From Accumulibacter sp. (lineage in GTDB: Bacteria > Pseudomonadota > Gammaproteobacteria > Burkholderiales > Rhodocyclaceae), in the NCBI GenBank assembly GCA_003538495.1, contig DPSD01000643.1, positions 1 to 10,614 of the forward strand: a stretch of DNA of 10,614 nucleotides. The letters run 5' to 3'. Positions 5,980 through 10,614 of the stretch are shown here, in pieces. The notes under the pieces were generated by a model. That model searched no databases. It was not told where the DNA came from and saw only the letters and a list, made by a program, of their open reading frames with translations. Position numbers and translations under genes: made by a program. Position 1 is the first letter of the stretch; every line of letters starts with the position of its first letter.

Positions 5980-7953
5980 ATGACCGACGCGCCCATGGCT
6001 CTGGTCTGCGCGCACATCAGGGCGACGGGGATTACCGCCTCGTACGCGCGGCGACCCGCCACTTCGCCAGGGCGACTCGTCGGCGCCAGGATCGCCGCTT
6101 TTCTGCTGGCCATGCTCCTGGCCGTTCTCGCGCCGCCACTACTGGCCGACGCGCCGTCGCGCAATGTCCTGGTGATCTACGCAAACGGCAGACTGCTGCC
6201 AGCAAATTTCGAGGCCGATGGCGGGCTCCGCGAGACGATTCGAACGTCGTCAGCGAGGCCGGTAAGCATCTTCGACGAGTTTCTCGACGCACCCAACTTC
6301 GGCGGCGACGCTTACGCGCAGATCATCGCCAACTACCTGCGCGAGAAGTACGCGTCTCGGCCACCCGACGTGGTCGTCGCGGCCGGGTCCGAAGCCCTGT
6401 CGTTCCTGCTGCAGCATCGGAGCACGCTTTTTCCGGGAGTTCCGCTGGTTCACCTGGCGATTCCCGTAGCCTTGCTGCGCAGCATGCAACTGCCGCGTGA
6501 CGTCGTCGGCGTTCCCGTCGAGTACGATTTTTCGCTGACCGTCGAGCAGGCGCTGCGCTGGCATCCGCAGGCCAGGCGTCTGGTGCTGATCACTGGTGCT
6601 TCGCCATGGGACCGCGAATGGGAAGCGCGCCTGCGGCGCGAGGCAACGCGTTTCAGCGGGCGCGTGACGGTCGAGTTCCTCGCCGGCCTGCCAACCGACA
6701 CCGTACGGCGACGGCTGCAGGAGTTGGCAGGCGACGCGGTGGTGTTCACGCCGGGTTATTTTGTCGATGGGGACGGCCACCATGGCACGCCGCGCCAGTC
6801 TGTCGAGGCCATCGCCGCGGCGGCCGCGGTACCGGTCTATGGGCCTTTCAGCTCGTTTATCGGCAGCGGCGTCGTCGGCGGTTACCTGCACACGTTCAAC
6901 GACATGGGGCGGCAGGCCGGGGCCATCGTCAATGCGCTGCTGGCCGGTAGTGCGCCCGCTTCGCTGCTGCTGCCAGCGCTGATGCCCAACAGCTTGCAGG
7001 TCGACTGGCGACAACTGCGCCGCTGGGAGGTCAGGGCGGATGCCGTGCCGGAAGACGCGGTCATCGATTTCCGGCAGCCGTCGCTGCTCGAGCGCTACCG
7101 CGCCGAGACGATCACGGCGATCGTCGTGCTGCTGCTGCAAGCCGGACTGATTGCCAGCCTGCTCTTCGAACGTCGCCGCCGCCGACGCGCCGAAGCCGCC
7201 GTGCATCTGCAGCGCCACGAATTGGCGCACGCCTCGCGGCTGGCGATCGCCGGCGAATTGACCGGCGCCATTGCCCACGAGATCAACCAGCCGCTGGCGG
7301 CGATCCTGAGCAACGCCGACGCCGCCGACCTGATGCTCGAATCCGGTGGCGATCGGCGCGACGAGCTGCGCCAGATTCTGACCGATATCCGCCGTGACGA
7401 CCTGCGGGCGAGCGCGATCATCCAGCGACTGCGGGCGCTGCTCAGTCGGCACCAGGTCGAGCGGCAAGCCTTCGAGCTCAACGCGGTGGTGGATGACGTC
7501 GCCTCGATCCTGCGTGGCGAAGCTCGCCGGCGGCAGTTGCGAATCGCCTTTAAACACGCCATGAAGCCGGTGACGGTCGTCGGCGACCGAATCCAGATCG
7601 AACAGGTGCTGATCAATCTGATCCTCAATGCCATGGACGCGGTAGTCAGCGTTGCCAACGACCGCCGCACGGCGGTCGTCGTCGCCGCCGAGCAACTTGC
7701 CGACGGCATGGTCGTGATCAGCGTCCGCGACCGTGGCCCTGGTATCGCAGTGGAACATTTGCCGAAAATCTTCGATTCGTTCTTCAGTACCAAACGCGAC
7801 GGCATGGGACTCGGACTGTCGATTGCCCGGACGATCGTCGACGCGCATGGCGGCCGCATCGTGGCCGAGAACACCGCCGGCGGCGGGGCGCTTTTCCAGG
7901 TCGAATTGCCGACCGCCAGGCGGCTGCCGCTGCTGACGGCGGCGTCGGCATGA
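5980..7953 (+). CDS. Sensor histidine kinase with an exported ABC-substrate-binding-like sensor domain
   Basis: A protein of 657 residues from the ATG at 5980. A basic N-region leads to a hydrophobic segment (about 38-56, IAAFLLAMLLAVLAPPLLA) that should export the next part. Residues about 60-345 resemble the ABC-transporter substrate-binding domain of the PF04392 type (NVLVIYANGRLLPA; DVVVAAGSEALSFLL; GGYLHTFNDMGRQAG). A membrane segment follows (about 378-396), then an Arg-rich stretch and the kinase: phosphoacceptor H433 in AIAHEINQPLAAIL (FixL/DctB-like), N-box N550 in NLILNAMDA, G1 box DRGPGIA (D584), F box FDSFFSTKRDG and G2 box GMGLGLSIA. All core boxes are present. It should phosphorylate the response regulator that overlaps it by four bases. 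The ligand is unknown. The start is uncertain: TTG 5950, ATG 5980 and ATG 5995 are all in frame, and none has a good Shine-Dalgarno site. Confidence 0.85.
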   Translation: MTDAPMALVCAHIRATGITASYARRPATSPGRLVGARIAAFLLAMLLAVLAPPLLADAPSRNVLVIYANGRLLPANFEADGGLRETIRTSSARPVSIFDEFLDAPNFGGDAYAQIIANYLREKYASRPPDVVVAAGSEALSFLLQHRSTLFPGVPLVHLAIPVALLRSMQLPRDVVGVPVEYDFSLTVEQALRWHPQARRLVLITGASPWDREWEARLRREATRFSGRVTVEFLAGLPTDTVRRRLQELAGDAVVFTPGYFVDGDGHHGTPRQSVEAIAAAAAVPVYGPFSSFIGSGVVGGYLHTFNDMGRQAGAIVNALLAGSAPASLLLPALMPNSLQVDWRQLRRWEVRADAVPEDAVIDFRQPSLLERYRAETITAIVVLLLQAGLIASLLFERRRRRRAEAAVHLQRHELAHASRLAIAGELTGAIAHEINQPLAAILSNADAADLMLESGGDRRDELRQILTDIRRDDLRASAIIQRLRALLSRHQVERQAFELNAVVDDVASILRGEARRRQLRIAFKHAMKPVTVVGDRIQIEQVLINLILNAMDAVVSVANDRRTAVVVAAEQLADGMVVISVRDRGPGIAVEHLPKIFDSFFSTKRDGMGLGLSIARTIVDAHGGRIVAENTAGGGALFQVELPTARRLPLLTAASA

Positions 7954-8570
7954 ACGGCGTGCCGCTGATCCATGTCGTCGACGACGACCAATCGCTGCGC
8001 ACCGCGCTGCTGCGGCTGCTCGCTGCGGCCGGCTTCGAGGCGCGCGGCTACGCTTCCAGCGGTGACTTTCTGCTGCAGCCGCTGCCCGAGCGCCCGGGTT
8101 GCCTGCTCCTCGACGTGCGCATGCCGGGTCCCTCGGGCCTCGAACTGCAGGCCGCTCTGCAGCATCAGGGTTGTGCCCTGCCGGTAATTTTCCTGACTGG
8201 CTACGCCGACGTTAGCTCCAGCGTACGAGCGCTGAAGGCCGGCGCCGTCGATTTCCTGAGCAAGCCGGTCGAGCGCAAGACGTTGCTCGAGGCGCTGCAC
8301 CGGGCACTCGAACGCGACGCTCGGCAGCGCCTGGCACGCGCCGAAGCGGCACAACTGCGCGCCCGTTTTGCGACGCTCAGCGACCGCGAGCGCGCGGTTT
8401 TTGACGGCGTCGTCACGGGTCAACTCAACAAGCAGATAGCCGACGAACTGGCGATTGGCGAGCGAACGGTCAAGTCGCTACGTTCGCAGCTGATGGCCAA
8501 GCTCGGAGCCGGTTCGGCAGCCGAACTTGGCCGCCTGGCCGAGCGACTGCGGCAATTGTCCGACGCTTAG
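7950..8570 (+). CDS. FixJ/LuxR-type response regulator
   Basis: A protein of 206 residues. The receiver domain (about 5-118) has the acidic pair D11/D12, phosphoacceptor D55 in LLLDVRMPG, T83 in FLTGYAD and K105 in FLSKP, so it should accept phosphate. The output domain (about 140-200) is a LuxR/FixJ helix-turn-helix: LSDRERAVFDGVVTGQLNKQ, then the recognition helix region GERTVKSLRSQLMAKLG. The family more often has 'TVEVHR' or 'TVKVHR'; here it is TVKSLR, a small change in the DNA-reading helix. The ATG overlaps the kinase stop as ATGA, so translation is coupled, and the kinase is almost certainly its partner. Targets are unknown; the perfect palindrome at 8694-8711 downstream is a candidate site (inference). 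Confidence 0.92.
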   Translation: MNGVPLIHVVDDDQSLRTALLRLLAAAGFEARGYASSGDFLLQPLPERPGCLLLDVRMPGPSGLELQAALQHQGCALPVIFLTGYADVSSSVRALKAGAVDFLSKPVERKTLLEALHRALERDARQRLARAEAAQLRARFATLSDRERAVFDGVVTGQLNKQIADELAIGERTVKSLRSQLMAKLGAGSAAELGRLAERLRQLSDA

Positions 8571-8615
8571 TACTTGGTAGACGGTTCGCCCGAGCTGCCG
8601 CAGAGCCGGCGAAAA

Positions 8616-8633
8616 CCTGCCCTTTCGGGCAGG
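8616..8633. terminator. Stem-loop after the response regulator
   Basis: CCTGCCC (8616-8622) pairs perfectly with GGGCAGG (8627-8633) around a TTTC tetraloop, 46 bases after the response regulator stop. On the plus strand no U-run follows (AAGTATT); on the minus strand TTTTC follows. Position suggests it ends the two-component operon, but by the U-tract rule it would work better on the minus strand. Confidence 0.45.
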
Positions 8634-8693
8634 AAGTATTGCCCACTCGTACCATGGTCGGCATCGGCCGTCTATGGGATGATCGCGACATTC

Positions 8694-8711
8694 TTCACGA
8701 CGCGTCGTGAA
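8694..8711. promoter_or_regulatory. Perfect 18-bp palindrome, candidate operator
   Basis: TTCACGACGCGTCGTGAA reads the same on both strands, with no spacer. It lies 168 bases before the sulfatase start codon and, if TACACT (8744-8749) is the -10, it is centred near -53. This is a usual place for an activator site. Its 18-bp dyad length is like those bound by LuxR-type dimers. Which protein binds is unknown. Confidence 0.45.
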
Positions 8712-8878
8712 CGCCGCTTGCCGCGCTGACGTCCCTTCGCGGCTACACTTGCGGCTGCGGTCCGAGACACGCCAGCGCGCAGGCCAGGGAACGGCGCCTG
8801 GCGGTGGCCGCTGCCGGCAAGGCGGCGCGGTCGGCAACCATCGCTTTGAACCATCGGTTCGGCAAAGGAGGAAGAAAA

Positions 8879-10354
8879 ATGACGTTTATTGCGAAATTCG
8901 CTACCCGAATCACGGCCCTGCTGGCCATCCTGACGATCACTTTGGGAACGGCAACGCCCGCGCTGGCACAGGCCCCGGCCAAGAAACCCAACATCCTCAT
9001 CATCTGGGGCGACGACATCGGCTACTGGAACCTCAGCGCCTACAACCAGGGGATGATGGGCTACAAGACGCCGAACATCGACCGCATCGCCCGGGAAGGC
9101 GCGCTGTTCACCGACTGGTACGGTCAGCAGAGCTGCACCGCGGGACGCGCCGCGTTCATCACCGGCCAGTCGCCCTACCGCACCGGCCTGTTGAAGGTTG
9201 GCCTGCCTGGGGCGAAGGAAGGTCTGCAGGCGGGCGACGTGACGATCGCCGACCTGCTCAAGGCGCAGGGCTACATGACCGGCCAGTTCGGCAAGAACCA
9301 CCTGGGCGACCTCGACGAACACCTGCCCACCGCGCACGGTTTCCAGGAGTTCAAGGGCTCGCTCTACCACCTGAATGCCGAGGATGAGCCAGAGCACGAG
9401 GACTACTTCAAGGATCCCGCGCTGCGCAAGAAATATGGTACGCGCGGCGTTATCCATACCTGGGCCATGACCGACTGCACGCAGAAGATCGAAAACACCG
9501 GCGCGCTCAACAAGAAGCGGATGGAAACCATCGACGACGAGGTGACCACCGAGACCATTCGCTTCATGGCCGACGCCAAGAAGGCCGGCAAGCCGTTCTT
9601 CCTGTGGTGGAACTCGACGCGCATGCACATCTGGACCCGGCTCAAGGAATCGTCCCGCGGCAAGACGGGCCTTGGCATCTACCCGGACGGCATGGTAGAG
9701 CACGACGCCCACGTCGGCCAGATACTCGACGCGCTCAAGGAGCTGGGCCTCGAAGACAACACCATCGTGATGTACTCGACCGACAACGGCGCGGAATTCT
9801 TTTCCTGGCCTGACGGCGGCACGACGATGTTCCGCAACGAGAAGGCGACGCAATGGGAGGGCGGCTTCCGCGTGCCGACGATGATCCGCTGGCCCGGTGT
9901 CATCAAGCCCGGAACGATCATCAACGACATCGGCGCGCACGAAGACATGCTGCCGACGCTGCTTGCGGCAGCGGGCGATGCGAAGGTGAAAGAGGAGCTG
10001 CTGAACGGCAAGACGGTAGGCAGCATGACCTACAAGGTTCACCTCGATGGCTACAACTTGCTGCCCGCGTTCAAGGGCGAGGCTGCGTGGCCGCGCAAGG
10101 AGTTCCTTTACTGGACCGACGACGGCCAGGTTGCGGCACTGCGCTACAACAACTGGAAGGCCACCTTCCTCAGGCAGGATGCCCATGGAATCGTTGTCTG
10201 GCGGCAGCCGTACACGGCTCTGCGTGCGCCGATGCTGACCAACTTGCGCATGGATCCCTTCGAGCGCGCCGAGAACGAAAGCATCGGTTACAACAGATGG
10301 TGGGTGGACCACATGTTCATGTTCGCACCCGCTGGCGCGATTGTCGGCGCCTGA
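8879..10354 (+). CDS. Exported arylsulfatase (formylglycine type I), interrupted near the C-terminus by UGA
   Basis: The frame encodes 491 residues up to the UGA. Residues 1-30 form a Sec signal peptide ending ALA, so the enzyme is periplasmic or secreted. The sulfatase fold is clear: metal ligands D45/D46 (WGDDIGYWN); nucleophile motif C86-T-A-G-R90, a variant of C-x-P/A-x-R in which the Cys is converted to formylglycine by a separate maturase not seen here; K139 and H141 (FGKNHLGD); H250 (STRMH); D302/N303 (STDNG); and K322. It should hydrolyse sulfate esters; the substrate is unknown. AGGAGG precedes the ATG by about seven bases. The stop at 10352-10354 comes early: the same frame reads on for 32 codons that look like the family C-terminus and ends in TAA at 10451. 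The likely original codon is TGG (Trp) or similar. It is thus a nonsense mutation, a sequencing error, or a site of readthrough; the active-site residues are all upstream. Confidence 0.9.
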   Translation: MTFIAKFATRITALLAILTITLGTATPALAQAPAKKPNILIIWGDDIGYWNLSAYNQGMMGYKTPNIDRIAREGALFTDWYGQQSCTAGRAAFITGQSPYRTGLLKVGLPGAKEGLQAGDVTIADLLKAQGYMTGQFGKNHLGDLDEHLPTAHGFQEFKGSLYHLNAEDEPEHEDYFKDPALRKKYGTRGVIHTWAMTDCTQKIENTGALNKKRMETIDDEVTTETIRFMADAKKAGKPFFLWWNSTRMHIWTRLKESSRGKTGLGIYPDGMVEHDAHVGQILDALKELGLEDNTIVMYSTDNGAEFFSWPDGGTTMFRNEKATQWEGGFRVPTMIRWPGVIKPGTIINDIGAHEDMLPTLLAAAGDAKVKEELLNGKTVGSMTYKVHLDGYNLLPAFKGEAAWPRKEFLYWTDDGQVAALRYNNWKATFLRQDAHGIVVWRQPYTALRAPMLTNLRMDPFERAENESIGYNRWWVDHMFMFAPAGAIVGA

Positions 10355-10453
10355 CTGGGGAGCTTCCGCGACTATCCGCCGCGCCAGAAGCCTGGCAGCT
10401 TCAATCTTGACCGGGTGATGGAAGCGATAGCCAAAGGCGCGGGCGACAAGTAA
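10355..10453 (+). other. In-frame continuation of the sulfatase after the UGA
   Basis: Read in the sulfatase frame, these bases give LGSFRDYPPRQKPGSFNLD, then RVMEAIAKGAGDK and a TAA stop (10451-10453). The 'SF-x-x-(F/Y)PPRQKPGSFNLD' pattern is, from memory, the usual C-terminal end of this arylsulfatase group. With this tail the protein would be 524 codons plus stop, near the expected family length. No frame change is needed, only the UGA at 10352-10354. There is no Shine-Dalgarno site or start that would make it a separate gene. Confidence 0.75.
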
Positions 10454-10482
10454 CTCGGTGCTTCGCTGGCGCCTCATCAAAC

Positions 10483-10515
10483 CCAATGGTGACCGTCGGT
10501 GGCGGTCACCATTGG
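10483..10515. terminator. Strong stem-loop between convergent genes
   Basis: CCAATGGTGACCG (10483-10495) pairs perfectly over 13 bp with CGGTCACCATTGG (10503-10515) around a 7-base loop. It lies 29 bases after the TAA that ends the sulfatase frame and 10 bases after the end of the minus-strand gene. Position suggests a shared bidirectional terminator, although the U-tracts are poor (only GGTTTG on the minus strand). Confidence 0.6.
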
Positions 10516-10525
10516 CGCGGCGGGA

Positions 10526-10614
10526 TTACTTCGGAAACATCAGCTGCACCTGCAAACGCAGCTGCCAGTTGGCGGCATTGTCGGGATGGGCAACGTTGTA
10601 GTAGGCGCTGAGCT
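10526..10614 (-). CDS. C-terminal end of a probable outer-membrane channel/transporter-like protein (runs off right edge)
   Basis: Only the last 29 or so codons are visible, ending in TAA at 10528-10526. The translation is SAYYNVAHPDNAANWQLRLQ followed by VQLMFPK. The ending 'YYNV-x-x-P-x-x-x-x-x-W-Q-L-R-x-Q-V-Q-x-x-FPK', with alternating polar and hydrophobic residues and a final aromatic strand, resembles the last beta-strands of the outer-membrane 'transporter/neuromedin U-like' proteins that often sit beside sulfatase genes. That identification is from memory of the pattern and from context. The gene faces the sulfatase, with the stem-loop between them. Confidence 0.55.
   Translation of the reverse strand, partial: LSAYYNVAHPDNAANWQLRLQVQLMFPK

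Larger units (their letters stand above)
8571..8878. other. Regulatory gap between the response regulator and the sulfatase
   Basis: This stretch of 308 bases holds no convincing gene. It contains a hairpin (8616-8633), a perfect 18-bp palindrome (8694-8711), a possible -10 hexamer TACACT (8744-8749) with a poorly spaced TTGCCG (8718-8723, 20-base gap), and the strong ribosome-binding site of the sulfatase just before 8879. Confidence 0.6.

Noticed and set aside
10352..10354. UGA as a selenocysteine codon in the sulfatase
   Set aside because: It is far from the active site, and there is no evident bacterial SECIS hairpin directly downstream. A Trp-to-stop change is simpler.
8672..10486. A 604-codon minus-strand open frame
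   Set aside because: It is antisense to the sulfatase, has the same shadow composition, and spans the stem-loop between convergent genes.

Overview
This 10.6 kb window is GC-rich chromosomal DNA, most likely from a betaproteobacterium. I lean towards a Rhodocyclales/Candidatus Accumulibacter-like organism because of the gene types and codon bias, but this is an impression and not a proof. I saw no rRNA, tRNA, CRISPR array, insertion sequence or phage gene.

Left part, minus strand (1-949): the first 56 codons of a UPF0016/GDT1-type cation transporter run off the left edge. Upstream of it lies a small secreted DUF4124-type protein with an Ig-like C-terminal half. A 514-base divergent intergenic region (950-1463) follows. 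It holds a good sigma70-like promoter (TTGACC-N18-TATAGT) pointing right and a leader hairpin.

Centre-left, plus strand (1464-5769): a putative five-gene operon. It encodes a half-size ABC exporter, a cytoplasmic two-HKD phospholipase D/cardiolipin-synthase-like enzyme with a His/Asn/Gly-rich tail, a DUF1269 glycine-zipper membrane protein, a 43-residue orphan CcoQ/FixQ-like membrane peptide, and a second DUF1269 paralogue. The two DUF1269 genes are clearly a tandem duplication, but the second copy has lost its hydrophobic glycine zipper. The set looks like an envelope or membrane-lipid stress module; that is inference from co-location.

Centre-right, plus strand (5980-8570): a two-component pair. 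The histidine kinase has an exported ABC-substrate-binding-like sensor domain, one further membrane segment and a FixL/DctB-like kinase core. The FixJ/LuxR-type response regulator overlaps it by 4 bases (ATGA).

Right part (8571-10614): a 308-base regulatory gap with a perfect 18-bp palindrome, then an exported formylglycine-type arylsulfatase. The sulfatase reading frame is stopped by a UGA (10352-10354), yet the same frame continues for 32 codons that look like the family's conserved C-terminus, ending in TAA at 10451-10453. A 13-bp perfect stem-loop separates it from the 3' end of a convergent minus-strand gene, probably an outer-membrane-channel-like protein of the kind often found beside sulfatases.

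The most notable points are the in-frame UGA in the sulfatase, the orphan CcoQ-like peptide between diverged DUF1269 duplicates, and the 18-bp palindrome between a response regulator and the sulfatase.
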